A DNA stretch of 64,000 bases from Micrococcales bacterium 72-143 (GCA_001898835.1 MKVM01000001.1:862466-926465); one strand, 5' to 3'. Shown: positions 1-8,292, counted from the first letter of the stretch. Notes: a model not told the origin generated them from the sequence alone. Numbers and translations: made by a program.

Positions 1-450
1 CTGCGCCGCGTCGTCGACGACGTCGAGCGGGACCCGCGGGGCGGGCTGCCGTCGCGCATCTTCGGCTACGCGTTGGGCGCCGTGTACGAGCACCCCTTCG
101 CGCGGGCGCTCTACCTCGACGACCCGGCGGGCCTCAACCGGGTGATGCGCGCCATCGACGGCGTGGCGCCGGTGCCCGACCTCACCATCCATCCCGAGCT
201 GCTGCCCTCTCTTCAGGACGCCGGGATGATGCGCGCCGACGCCGACCCGCGGGAGGTCGCGGCCGTCATCAGCGTCATCGGATCGGGGATCGCGATGGCG
301 GCGCCCGGCCAGCTCATCGACGTGGTGGCCGACGGCCTGCGGATGCTGCTCGAGCGTGGCGTGGACGCGGATGTCGCGGACACCGCCCCGGGAAAGCGCG
401 TGCTCGCGCACTACGCCGAGAGGGTGGTCGTGGGCAGCGCCCCTCGCTAG
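1..450 (+). CDS. TetR/AcrR-like regulator, C-terminal part (truncated by window start)
   Basis: The frame is open from base 1, so the N-terminal part lies outside the window. The visible 149 residues are helical and end with the layout of a TetR ligand-binding domain: a helix containing PREVAAVISVIGSGIAM followed by an amphipathic last helix (VVADGLRMLLERGV). The DNA-binding helix-turn-helix, which would identify the family firmly, is not present in the window. Assignment as a TetR-type transcriptional repressor is therefore an inference from the C-terminal half only. It belongs to the chromosomal flank, 57 bases upstream of the DUF308 membrane protein and on the same strand. Confidence 0.55.
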   Translation: MRRVVDDVERDPRGGLPSRIFGYALGAVYEHPFARALYLDDPAGLNRVMRAIDGVAPVPDLTIHPELLPSLQDAGMMRADADPREVAAVISVIGSGIAMAAPGQLIDVVADGLRMLLERGVDADVADTAPGKRVLAHYAERVVVGSAPR

Positions 451-507
451 GCTCGGGCTCGACGGCGGGCCTCCCTCGTCCGCCGCGGATCGAAGGGGAA
501 CCACCGC

Positions 508-1107
508 ATGTCGAACGACGACGTCATCGAGGTCAGCAAGTTCATCAAGTCCGTGTGGTGGCTCGTGCTGCTGCGCGGCGTCTTCGCCGTCATCCTGGGC
601 GTTCTCGCCTTCGTCTGGCCGGTCGCGACCGCCGTGGCCTTCGTGTGGGTGTTCGCGATCTACGCGATCGTCGACGGTGTCGTCAACATCGTGCAGGCGG
701 TCTCGACGCGCAAGACCGACCCCACCTGGGGCTGGCTGCTCACCATCGGCGTCGTGGGGCTCATCGCGGGCATCGTCGTCATGATCTTCCCGGCCGCGGC
801 GGGTGCGCTCGCGCTGCTGGTGCTGCTCTGGATCGTCGCGATCTGGGCGATCGTCAGCGGCATCTTCGGCATCCCGGCGGCGGCCTCGATCGCCTCCGGG
901 GGTGCCAAGGTGCTGGGGATCGTGTTCTCGGTGCTCTCGATCCTGTTCGGCATCCTGCTGGCGATCCTGCTCTTCACGACGCCGCAGTCGGCGCTCATCG
1001 GCCTCATCTACGTGCTGGGCGCCTACGCGGTGCTCGCGGGCATCGTGCTCGTCGTGATCGCATTCCAGGCGCGCTCCGCGGCGAACGCGGCGCTCAAGGC
1101 GGCCTGA
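508..1107 (+). CDS. HdeD-like membrane protein (DUF308)
   Basis: This 199-residue protein is almost entirely hydrophobic, with six predicted membrane helices arranged as three hairpins and short charged loops (STRKTDPTW between helices 2 and 3). This is the HdeD/DUF308 fold, whose E. coli member is linked to acid stress; most actinobacterial members have no known role. The ATG at 508 follows a purine-rich ribosome site (AAGGGG) at a suitable distance. It ends 16 bases before the end of the convergent nitrilase gene. The family call is good, the physiological role unknown. Confidence 0.75.
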   Translation: MSNDDVIEVSKFIKSVWWLVLLRGVFAVILGVLAFVWPVATAVAFVWVFAIYAIVDGVVNIVQAVSTRKTDPTWGWLLTIGVVGLIAGIVVMIFPAAAGALALLVLLWIVAIWAIVSGIFGIPAAASIASGGAKVLGIVFSVLSILFGILLAILLFTTPQSALIGLIYVLGAYAVLAGIVLVVIAFQARSAANAALKAA

Positions 1108-1123
1108 GGCGCCCGGGTGGGGC

Positions 1124-1942
1124 CTACCGCGGCTCCACCCGGAACCGCCGCAGCTGCAGCGCCGGGTTCAGGTGGCGCACCTCGCGGAGGCGGGCGGGGC
1201 TGATCCACGCGACCGCGGTGTCCGTCGCGTCGCCGATCGTGGCGAGCTCGACCCCCATGGGGTCGACGATCATGCTGTTGCCCGCCCCGATCGGCGGCGC
1301 ATGGTCGGCTGCCGCGAGGTACACGGTGTTCTCGATCGCTCGCGCCGTGACGAGGGTGCGCCAGGCCGACTCCTTGAGCGGACCGCGCACCCACTCGGCG
1401 GGCAGCACCACGAGGTCCGCCCCCGCGTCCACGAGACGGCGGGTGACCTCCGGGAAGCGCACGTCATAGCAGGTCTGGATGCCGACGGTGAAGCCGCCGG
1501 CGGCGAAGGTGCGGGGCTCCTCGATGGGGCCCGCGACGATCCAGTCGGACTCTCGCTGCCCGAAGGCGTCGTAGAGGTGCTGCTTGCGGTAGTGCGCGAC
1601 GAGCTCCCCGTCGGGACCGAGTGCCACGATCGTGTTCGCCGCCCGTTCGGGCTCTCCCGGCACCAGCTCGAGCAGGCCGGCCACGAGGTGGATGCCGAGC
1701 TCCGCGGCGATCTCGGCGAGACCACGCACGAACGGCCCGTGCAGGGTCTGCGCCGCCTCGACCCAGTCCGGCCCCATCGTCGGGGTGAAGTAGGAGGAGT
1801 ACTCGGGGAAGACCACGAGCATCGCCCCGCGGGAGGCCGCGTCGACGGCGAGGCGCGAGATCTCCTCGAGGTTGGCGGCGGGCTCGGCGCTCGGCGCGAA
1901 CTGCGCGACCGCCACCGCGAAGGGGGCGTCTTCCGCGTTCAT
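1124..1942 (-). CDS. Carbon-nitrogen hydrolase (nitrilase superfamily)
   Basis: This 272-residue cytoplasmic amidase-type enzyme hydrolyses C-N bonds; the substrate is not predictable. All three catalytic residues of the family are visible: Glu in VVFPEYSSYF (about residue 47), Lys in HYRKQHLYD (about 120) and Cys in GIQTCYDVRFPE (about 158). The length is normal for a single-domain member. It lies convergent to the DUF308 gene and divergent from the lipoprotein gene at 2030, with an 87-base shared upstream region. It belongs to the chromosomal flank. It could be an omega-amidase or a deaminated-glutathione amidase; sequence alone does not decide. Confidence 0.85.
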   Translation of the reverse strand: MNAEDAPFAVAVAQFAPSAEPAANLEEISRLAVDAASRGAMLVVFPEYSSYFTPTMGPDWVEAAQTLHGPFVRGLAEIAAELGIHLVAGLLELVPGEPERAANTIVALGPDGELVAHYRKQHLYDAFGQRESDWIVAGPIEEPRTFAAGGFTVGIQTCYDVRFPEVTRRLVDAGADLVVLPAEWVRGPLKESAWRTLVTARAIENTVYLAAADHAPPIGAGNSMIVDPMGVELATIGDATDTAVAWISPARLREVRHLNPALQLRRFRVEPR

Positions 1943-2029
1943 GTCGTCAGCCTACGCCGGGGCCCGCCGGCCGAATGCGAGTTATCATCGTGCCAACAGC
2001 AGCACACCCCCGAGCCGACGAGGTGCAGG

Positions 2030-2602
2030 ATGTCCGCATCGCCCAGCCGCCCCCACTCCCCCGCCTCCGCGCGCGCAGCCCTGGCGCTCGCCGGGGCGGT
2101 GCTCGCCGCGATCACGTTGTCTGCGTGCACGCCCGGCTCCGGTGCCCCCGACCCGAGCGCCTCGCCGACGAACTCGGGGTCGACAGACGGCGGCACGGAT
2201 CCCAGCCCCACCCCGACGTCCACCGACGCCGACCCGGACGACGACGAGCGGGCGCAGAACCTCGCCGACGCGATCTCGAGCGGCAACACGGCCGCGATCG
2301 AGGGCTACCTGACCGACCCCACCCGCGTCGTCATCGCAGCGAGCGAGGCCGACATGCAGCAGGCCCCCGTGGATGCGGTGCTCTCCGTCGACTACGTGCA
2401 GCCCGGCTCCGGAACGTGGGACTTCCACCTCGACGCCGCCGTCCTCGCCGCCTACGCCGCGAGCGCCGACTACGGCCAGTTCTTCCCCGCGAACGCGATC
2501 GTCGGCCGCTCGGACTCCGGTGCCGTGATCTCGTTCATGCCGAACGGCGCGAAGATCGGCACCATCTTCATGTCGATCGACGAGTCGCTCATCACGGGGT
2601 GA
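2030..2602 (+). CDS. Secreted lipoprotein of unknown function
   Basis: The 190-residue product begins with a signal peptide and lipobox (residues about 15-36, ending AAITLSAC), so the mature protein should be attached to the outer face of the membrane through a lipid-modified cysteine. A low-complexity Ser/Thr/Pro/Asp linker follows, then a compact domain of about 125 residues with no motif I recognise. The frame is open far upstream, but ATG 2030 is the only start that puts the signal peptide at the N-terminus. A strong terminator follows 10 bases after the stop. This is the last chromosomal gene before the element junction. Confidence 0.75.
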   Translation: MSASPSRPHSPASARAALALAGAVLAAITLSACTPGSGAPDPSASPTNSGSTDGGTDPSPTPTSTDADPDDDERAQNLADAISSGNTAAIEGYLTDPTRVVIAASEADMQQAPVDAVLSVDYVQPGSGTWDFHLDAAVLAAYAASADYGQFFPANAIVGRSDSGAVISFMPNGAKIGTIFMSIDESLITG

Positions 2603-2612
2603 GCCGGCGAAC

Positions 2613-2648
2613 GAAGAAGGCCGCCCTGACGGACGGCCTTCTTCTTTT
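2613..2648. terminator. Rho-independent terminator (lipoprotein gene / tRNA end)
   Basis: An 11-bp perfect stem (GAAGAAGGCCG and its complement) encloses a 10-base loop and is followed by TTTT. It lies directly after the lipoprotein gene and 3 bases before the tRNA 3' end on the other strand. It could serve as terminator for the convergent tRNA as well. Confidence 0.8.
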
Positions 2649-2650
2649 CG

Positions 2651-2684
2651 TTGCGGGGACAGGATTTGAACCTGCGACCTCTGG
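2651..2684 (-). other. 3' fragment of initiator tRNA (tRNA-fMet): element attachment site
   Basis: Read on the minus strand this is the 3' part of a tRNA: last bases of the anticodon stem (CCAG), variable loop AGGTC, T-arm GCAGGTTCAAATCCTG, acceptor strand CCCCGCA and discriminator A, without an encoded CCA. An acceptor strand ending in A before the discriminator fits the unpaired C1-A72 of initiator tRNA. Upstream of CCAG (2685 onward) the sequence is unrelated, with no anticodon loop or D-arm. Such a displaced tRNA end marks the junction of an integrated element; the reconstituted tRNA should lie at the other end, beyond base 64000. Identification of the tRNA species is from memory of conserved tRNA-fMet sequences. 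Confidence 0.72.
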
Positions 2685-2972
2685 AAGAAAAATGCCCGAT
2701 CAGGGGCTGTTTTTGATCAGTTCCGGTTGTCTAGAGTCGCCTAGTTTGAGCGCGGAGATCGGACGATTCTGCGCTCTCTTATTCTACCAAGACCTTCGGA
2801 AATCTGGGGCTCGGAACGGACGTTTCGATTGACCAAATGATGGGCTGCTAGAGCACGCCAGGCATGCCCTTCCCGATGGGCTGTCGTAGAACTGGCCCAG
2901 ACTCCGGGCCCGTAAGCGACCCGCCCTGGTGCGAAAGGACGTCGCCGGGTCCGCCGATGCGAGAATGCAGCC

Positions 2973-5195
2973 ATGGATCGCACGTTCGAGGAGGCCTGGC
3001 TCAGCGATGATCCGTTGACCGCGCTCGACGATCCGAACCTGTTCGGGCGCGCCATCCTCGTCCAACGCATTCTCGAGGTCCTCCAGCGAGTCCGGCAGCA
3101 GAGTCCGTCCGCGACCATCGGACTCATCGGCGCGTGGGGAGCCGGCAAGACCACCGTGCTGAACGGCTTAGTCAAGGAAGTTGCTGAACCACCCGCAACG
3201 GACGAGGGCTCAGTCATCTCCAACGCGATTCTGACCGAGCAGTGGTCGGTAGCTCAGTTCAACCCCTGGCTGTACGCGGATGCAGTCGCGCTGCATAGCG
3301 GGTTCTTCGCGGAGCTTCGATCGTCGCTACCGAAAGACAGGCGGTGGAAGCAGACACGGGCGAATATCGCGTCGCTGGGCACGCGGTTGGCTCCGTTGTC
3401 CGCGCTGACTGGACTAGTGGGTATTAGTTCCGAGCACGCGATTGGATCATTGGTCGACCAGATCAAGGTCAGCGCCGCCGATCAACACAAACGGGTCGCC
3501 AAGGAGCTGGAGAAGCTCAACCACCCGGTGCTGATGATCATCGATGACCTTGATCGGCTGAGCGCGGATGAGTTGCTTCAGGTCTTCAAGCTGGTGAGAC
3601 TGGTAGGGCGCCTCCCGAATGTCTACTACCTCCTGAGCTACGACGAGCAGACCGTGGTGGACCTTCTCGGCAAGACGGACCTGGTCTCCGCGAAAGACGA
3701 GCGCCGCGCCCTGGACTACCTGGAGAAAATCGTCCAGATTCGGCTAGATCTACCGAAGCTTCGAGACTTCGAGGTCGACCAGGTGATCAGCAGCTCTCTC
3801 CAGCAGATCACTGCCCGGCACGGTCTCGACGTGTCCGAGAACGAGCTCGGCGAACTAATCCGGCGGTTTGATGGCGTGATGTCCAAGCGCCTTCGAACCC
3901 CGCGAGCCATCAAACGCTATTTCGGCCAACTCGACGCATTCATTTCGGGGCTCGGACCCGAGGTCCTTTTCGGCGACTATGCAACTCTCACCTGGCTTCG
4001 CACCGTCGAGCCCGGGGTCTACAGCCTCATTCAGACGGCAAAGGATCTCCTGCTGGGGACCGGGGGCGATGCCCTCCGCAGTCTCTCCCAACCCAAGCTC
4101 ACCAACAGACAGCAGCGGGACGCATGGCTCAAGCGACTCAAGGGAGCTCGTGTCAGCGCGGAGTACCAGGATGACGTGCTTTACCTCCTCAGCACGCTCT
4201 TCCCTATCCTCCACTCGGTGTATCAAGGCGACGACACGACACCATCCCGTAGTCGGAATGACGAAACTCCTCGGATCCGCAGCATCGCGCACTCGGACTA
4301 TTTCGATCGCTACTTCGCCTTCGGAGTCCCCGATGACGACATCGCCGACGGGACAGTCGCGGCGGCACTCAGCGAGCTCGCCAGCGAGACCCGCGACCGT
4401 CCAAACTTGGCGAAGCTGGAGGACACTTTTGATGGGCAGCCGGAGCTCGTGATCCGCAAGTTCTGGTCAAGAGCCCAGGATCAGAGCCTCAACCGGCCAT
4501 CGCTAGTCCGATGGCTTGCCGCGCGGCACGCACAAGCGCCCGAGCAGGGCGCCGTCCGACATCGCATCGAAAGCCTCGTAGCCAACGTCGTTGGGGAGAT
4601 GCCGGCCGAAAGCGCCATCCCGCTGATGCGCGAGGCAGCAACGACAGTGCCGGGCTCGCACCTGTGGGGGATGGTGCGCCATCTGCTCGCCGCAGACGCC
4701 GTCGGTAACCAACGAGTCGTCGACCGACACAACCAGCTCGCAACCGCGATGACCGCTCCACTCGCCGATCTCTATCGCCAGCGCTTCGAGCAATGGACGC
4801 GATCGACGACGAGCCCGTTTGAGGTCCCGTCCGAGAGTGCGTCCCTGATCTGGCTATGGCGCGAGTTCGACTCGAACGGCCTGAGAGACCTTCTCGCCGG
4901 TGCGGTCGCCCGTGGCCAGTGGTCCATCCTCGATGAGCTGGCCTGGATGATTCCAGTTGTCATCTCGGGCACGCAGATTCGCCGCATTAGCCGATACGAC
5001 GATTTCGCCCATCTCGCGGAGCTTTTCGATCTCGACGAAGTCGCGGACACCCTGGATGAGGCCGTCACGCAAGCCGGGACGCTCGAGCAGTACCGCGACA
5101 CTGAAGCAACGACCGAGAATCGGCGCGCGTTCGCACTGGCACTCCTCAAGCAGCGCAGAGACGCAATGGCCGCGAGCCCTACAGCCGATAGCTAA
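2973..5195 (+). CDS. KAP family P-loop NTPase
   Basis: This 740-residue STAND-like NTPase has a Walker A (GAWGAGKTT, residues 53-61), the KAP-typical NPWLY (about 97-101), and a Walker B with tandem acids (VLMIIDDLDRLS, about 186-197). A long alpha-helical C-terminal half without recognisable motif follows. KAP proteins are often found in mobile elements and defence islands, where the C-terminus is thought to sense or act. No clear pair of membrane helices is inserted, unlike many KAP proteins. It is the first gene after the tRNA junction and runs tail-to-tail with the HEPN gene (8 bases between stops). Several codons rare in neighbouring genes (tta, cta, ata) suggest transfer. Confidence 0.85.
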   Translation: MDRTFEEAWLSDDPLTALDDPNLFGRAILVQRILEVLQRVRQQSPSATIGLIGAWGAGKTTVLNGLVKEVAEPPATDEGSVISNAILTEQWSVAQFNPWLYADAVALHSGFFAELRSSLPKDRRWKQTRANIASLGTRLAPLSALTGLVGISSEHAIGSLVDQIKVSAADQHKRVAKELEKLNHPVLMIIDDLDRLSADELLQVFKLVRLVGRLPNVYYLLSYDEQTVVDLLGKTDLVSAKDERRALDYLEKIVQIRLDLPKLRDFEVDQVISSSLQQITARHGLDVSENELGELIRRFDGVMSKRLRTPRAIKRYFGQLDAFISGLGPEVLFGDYATLTWLRTVEPGVYSLIQTAKDLLLGTGGDALRSLSQPKLTNRQQRDAWLKRLKGARVSAEYQDDVLYLLSTLFPILHSVYQGDDTTPSRSRNDETPRIRSIAHSDYFDRYFAFGVPDDDIADGTVAAALSELASETRDRPNLAKLEDTFDGQPELVIRKFWSRAQDQSLNRPSLVRWLAARHAQAPEQGAVRHRIESLVANVVGEMPAESAIPLMREAATTVPGSHLWGMVRHLLAADAVGNQRVVDRHNQLATAMTAPLADLYRQRFEQWTRSTTSPFEVPSESASLIWLWREFDSNGLRDLLAGAVARGQWSILDELAWMIPVVISGTQIRRISRYDDFAHLAELFDLDEVADTLDEAVTQAGTLEQYRDTEATTENRRAFALALLKQRRDAMAASPTADS

Positions 5196-5203
5196 GGTGC
5201 CGA

Positions 5204-6163
5204 TTAGTCGGTCAAGACCTCGAGTTCGAGAAGCCGAAGAAGTGCCGTGCAGTGCATGAGGACGATCACCGCGTTGACCCGTGAGTACTGGCGGCGAGAG
5301 ACACCGTGGACGCTGGCATGGCGGGTAAACCACCGCGGCACGGTGTCACCGCGATCGGCTCGGAATTCGCCGAAGGCGCCCCATATTCCGCCAAGCACGA
5401 GAGCGTCCTTGAGCGGGAGGTCGACGATGGCGAGCCTGGTGTTCTGCCCGACAACGGTGGATGGCTTGTCGAAGTGGATTCGAACCATGCTGTCGAGCAG
5501 GTTGGTTGCGAGCGCCTGAGCGGCTTCTTGGTGCCCGTCCTCGAGCGCGGCCGCCGCGCGCCGGATGAAGTCGGCGTGCTGCCTTCCCTGGCGTGAGGTG
5601 ACGTGGTCGAGCTCGTAGATGCAGGCGCGAGCGATCGTGCGCCAGTTTTGTCCGATGACGCGTCGACGCTCCTGCGCCGTGTCCGCCGTGAGGAGGCGAT
5701 TCAAGATCCGACTCGGTGGCACCCAGGCCAGCGCCAGTCCCTCGTCCAGCAGGAGTCGTTCGAGAAGCGGGAGATCTGGAAGGTTGGTGTCGTGCCAGTT
5801 CTCGGGGAGCGCCGCGCCGAGAGTGGGAAGCAGTCGCTCAAAGATCTCGGCCCAGCGGCCACGCTGCTGTTCGAGGATCGGGTCGATGATCATCGCCGAG
5901 ATGTGCCCCAGCTGCTGGTCGATGAACGGTCTGAATATCGAGGTCACCTGGTTCGTGAGGGCACCCAAGATGTTCACGCCAGGAACCGTGAATGCGCCAG
6001 AACCGAGCCAGCTCGGCGTCGGCCCCAACGCGGGGAAGAACCCTCCGCCGTGTCCGATCGTGAAGCCCAGGTTCGAGCCGCCGAGAGTCCTGGGCGGCTC
6101 GTCGTGGCCGGCCTGAGGGTCGGAATCCTCGGCCTCAGGTTCCGAATCGTCGGGGCGTTCCAT
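5204..6163 (-). CDS. HEPN-like protein with RxxxxH motif, putative RNase effector
   Basis: 319 residues. The first ~70 are acidic then Gly/Pro-rich (disordered). The rest is alpha-helical. Near the C-terminus Arg281 and His286 form RHASVHG, the R-x4-H motif of HEPN ribonucleases, followed by a helix ending ALLRLLELEV. An upstream helix (AALEDGHQEAAQALAT) resembles the second helix of abortive-infection HEPN proteins. If active, it would cut RNA, perhaps as a toxin that stops infected cells. It is the last gene of a four-gene minus-strand operon, 4 bases after the lipoprotein gene. Family assignment rests on the motif and helix pattern; no full-length family is recognised. Confidence 0.6.
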   Translation of the reverse strand: MERPDDSEPEAEDSDPQAGHDEPPRTLGGSNLGFTIGHGGGFFPALGPTPSWLGSGAFTVPGVNILGALTNQVTSIFRPFIDQQLGHISAMIIDPILEQQRGRWAEIFERLLPTLGAALPENWHDTNLPDLPLLERLLLDEGLALAWVPPSRILNRLLTADTAQERRRVIGQNWRTIARACIYELDHVTSRQGRQHADFIRRAAAALEDGHQEAAQALATNLLDSMVRIHFDKPSTVVGQNTRLAIVDLPLKDALVLGGIWGAFGEFRADRGDTVPRWFTRHASVHGVSRRQYSRVNAVIVLMHCTALLRLLELEVLTD

Positions 6164-6167
6164 CAGT

Positions 6168-6557
6168 TCAGCCGCCCTGGATCGGTGTGACTTCGAGCGT
6201 GAACTCCACGGCGTGGGGATCTTGGTCCTCGTTGGAGACGATCACCTCGGTCTCGCCGACCTGCTTAGGCGTCAGGCGCGGGCTGAAGGCCGCGTCACCG
6301 GTGTCGGCGCCCCGCACGAACTCGGCGATCGTCGGATCGGAGAGCTGCGCGGTGTAGCCATCGACGTCGGACCAGTCGGTGGTGATGATCAGGCTGCTAT
6401 TCAGCGGCACCTCGACCGTTGTGCCCTGCAGATCGTCCACATCGACCACGACAGGATCGACGACAGGTGCCGGCGCGGTGCAGCTCGCTATCCCAACCAT
6501 CACCGCTGCCGCAGTCGCGGCACCGATGAGGCGGCGTACTCCAATGGACGTCTTCAT
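6168..6557 (-). CDS. Small lipoprotein, beta-rich
   Basis: 129 residues. A signal peptide ends in a lipobox (GIASC, Cys about residue 26), so the mature ~100 residues should be anchored outside the membrane. The mature part is short and beta-rich (EVPLNSSLIIT, TEVIVSNEDQDP, VEFTLEV), reminiscent of Ig-like or chagasin-like folds, but I recognise no family with certainty. Its ATG overlaps the stop of the phosphoribosyltransferase gene by 4 bases and the HEPN gene starts 4 bases after it, so it is co-translated with cytoplasmic partners. An exported protein inside such an operon is odd and suggests a surface-sensing or unrelated passenger role. Confidence 0.7.
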   Translation of the reverse strand: MKTSIGVRRLIGAATAAAVMVGIASCTAPAPVVDPVVVDVDDLQGTTVEVPLNSSLIITTDWSDVDGYTAQLSDPTIAEFVRGADTGDAAFSPRLTPKQVGETEVIVSNEDQDPHAVEFTLEVTPIQGG

Positions 6558-7351
6558 GAGGGCGTGGGGCAGGTGCCGCGTGTGACCGGGCAGACCTCGG
6601 GGCTCCAGAGCTCGTCGGCGGGTCGAGCGTGGAGGAACTGCTCGGTAGGACCCCAGCTCGTGTTCAACCAGCGGCCGATGACTACCACGGAGACTCGCGC
6701 GGCTCCCGCCCGGCGCAGGGCGACCGCTGCGGCCTGGGTGCTCGCGCCCGTCGTCCAGGTGTCATCGATAACGAGGACGTGCTTGCCATTCACCGCGAGA
6801 GAGCCGGCGACCTCGATCGAGTCCGGGTGGACGACACGTTCGACCGCGTCGCGGGTTCGGACGAGGTGCACGCGGGTGGGCTGTGTCGGGTAGAAGGTGA
6901 GCTGTTCGAGCGGGTGACCGTCGGGACGCTTGCCCGCCTTGCCGCTGGGAACGCTGGTGACGACCTCGACGGGTCCCAGGATCGCCTCGAGGCAGGGGCC
7001 GTGGTGCACGAGGGCATACCAGATCAGGTAGGAGAGCCGGTTCAGAGCGAGGCGGCTCACCTCGGGGTGGTCGCTGTTCTTGTAGAGCCAGAGGTCCTGG
7101 CGAGCCTGCGGGTTCTTCGACCCTGCGTAGCTGAGCGGGATGACAATGTCGGCGAGCTGCCCGGTCCAGTTGTTCCGCTGGCGGAGGCAGGGGTCACATC
7201 GGGTCATGAGGCCGTCGATCGGCGCACTGCACACCTCGCAGGCGAGGCCCTGACCGATCAGCGGATTGCGGAAGTTCGCCGGGAGCAGACGCAGCGCGGT
7301 GTCACGGATCTCCTCGTAGTTCGGCACGTCGAAGTGCCGGGCATCGCTCAC
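6554..7351 (-). CDS. ComF-like phosphoribosyltransferase with zinc ribbon
   Basis: 265 residues. Two CxxC pairs (Cys38/41 and Cys52/55) form a probable zinc ribbon. The C-terminal half carries the type I phosphoribosyltransferase signature VLVIDDTWTTGAST (residues 192-205), with the two acidic residues that bind PRPP. The layout is that of ComF/amidophosphoribosyltransferase-like proteins, which accompany DNA uptake and DprA. Here it is coupled by a 4-base overlap to a DprA-like gene upstream and by another 4-base overlap to the lipoprotein gene downstream. Because this is a mobile element, a role in defence or nucleotide modification is more likely than purine synthesis, but that is inference. 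Confidence 0.8.
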   Translation of the reverse strand: MSDARHFDVPNYEEIRDTALRLLPANFRNPLIGQGLACEVCSAPIDGLMTRCDPCLRQRNNWTGQLADIVIPLSYAGSKNPQARQDLWLYKNSDHPEVSRLALNRLSYLIWYALVHHGPCLEAILGPVEVVTSVPSGKAGKRPDGHPLEQLTFYPTQPTRVHLVRTRDAVERVVHPDSIEVAGSLAVNGKHVLVIDDTWTTGASTQAAAVALRRAGAARVSVVVIGRWLNTSWGPTEQFLHARPADELWSPEVCPVTRGTCPTPS

Positions 7352-8292
7352 CGGGCCAGGGTCAGTGGCTCTTCGCTTCGGGCGAGGACGCCCTCGATCG
7401 CCGCGAGAGCCTCCGCCGGAGTCGGGGCGACGGTGACGTCGTAGCTGCCACTGGCGAACCCGCGCCCCCAGCTGGTGGCGTCGACGACCTGCTCAGTCAG
7501 CACGAGAGGGCGACCGTGATTGATGGCAGCCCGAGCCTGGATCCGCGTGCCGGATGCTTCTTTCGCCTCGACGATGACGGTGAGAGAGCTGTAGGCGCTC
7601 ATCGTCATGTTCCGCTGCGGGAAGGTCTGCTTCGAGCCACGGGTCTCGGGTCGGAACTGCGACAGCAGCAGACCGACGCGACCGATCTCTTCCTGCGTCT
7701 CGCGGTGCTCGGCCGGGTAGGTGTGCGAGAGACCGTTGCCGAGTACGGAAACCGTGCGGCCGCCGGCACGGAGAGCGGCTCGATGGGCGGTGATGTCGAT
7801 GCCACGGGCGAGCCCGGACACGACGGTGATCCCCCGCCCGGCGAGCAGCGTTGCCAGCTCGGCCGCGTACTGCTGTCCGCCGACCGAGAACTCGCGGCTG
7901 CCGACGATCGCGGCGGAACGGTAGTCATCGAGGACCGTTCCGCGGCCGAACAAGACAAGGGGGAAGTCGTGGACGGAGAACATCTGTGCCGGGTAGTCGT
8001 CGTCGAGAGGCGTGAGGACGTGGATGCCCTGGCTCTCCCACGTCGCAAGGTCGGCCAGTGACGCGGTCAGCGCCTCCTCGACCGACTCGGCAGGAAACAG
8101 CGCATTGGGGCCGGCGAGAATCTCCCTCGCCGAGGCCCCTTCGAGGATCGCCTCACGAATCTGCGGCCGGGAGCGCTTGCCGTCATCGTGGTGCAGGAGG
8201 GCGAGCAGGGCCACCTTCTCCGCACGCTGAAGATCCCGGCGCTCCATACCTCCATGGTACGTGCTGCTGTCTCCCACAGGCTTCAAGGACAT
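7348..8292 (-). CDS. DprA/Smf-like Rossmann-fold protein
   Basis: 314 residues from ATG 8292, chosen because GGAGG lies 6 bases upstream; the frame is open further 5' and an ATG at 8247 is an alternative. DprA motifs are in order: AAIVGSREFS (about 127-136), SGLARGIDITAH (159-170), FPQRN (224-228), and VIVEAKEASG (239-248). DprA proteins bind single-stranded DNA and load RecA in transformation; SLOG-superfamily relatives also sense nucleotides in conflict systems. The C-terminal winged helix of housekeeping DprA is missing, and it sits in an operon with PRTase, lipoprotein and HEPN genes rather than with topA or xerC, so it is probably not the chromosomal dprA. Confidence 0.82.
   Translation of the reverse strand: MSLKPVGDSSTYHGGMERRDLQRAEKVALLALLHHDDGKRSRPQIREAILEGASAREILAGPNALFPAESVEEALTASLADLATWESQGIHVLTPLDDDYPAQMFSVHDFPLVLFGRGTVLDDYRSAAIVGSREFSVGGQQYAAELATLLAGRGITVVSGLARGIDITAHRAALRAGGRTVSVLGNGLSHTYPAEHRETQEEIGRVGLLLSQFRPETRGSKQTFPQRNMTMSAYSSLTVIVEAKEASGTRIQARAAINHGRPLVLTEQVVDATSWGRGFASGSYDVTVAPTPAEALAAIEGVLARSEEPLTLAR

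Noticed and set aside
1172-2029. Upstream extension of the lipoprotein frame through the nitrilase gene
   Set aside because: It is antisense to the well-supported nitrilase and would bury the signal peptide; ATG 2030 gives a proper lipoprotein start.
2651-2720. A complete tRNA gene
   Set aside because: Only the 3' part is present; D-arm, anticodon loop and acceptor 5' strand are absent upstream.
2685-2972. Integrase or excisionase gene next to the tRNA junction
   Set aside because: No frame in this stretch resembles a recombinase or small basic excisionase; the integrase must be at the other end or elsewhere.
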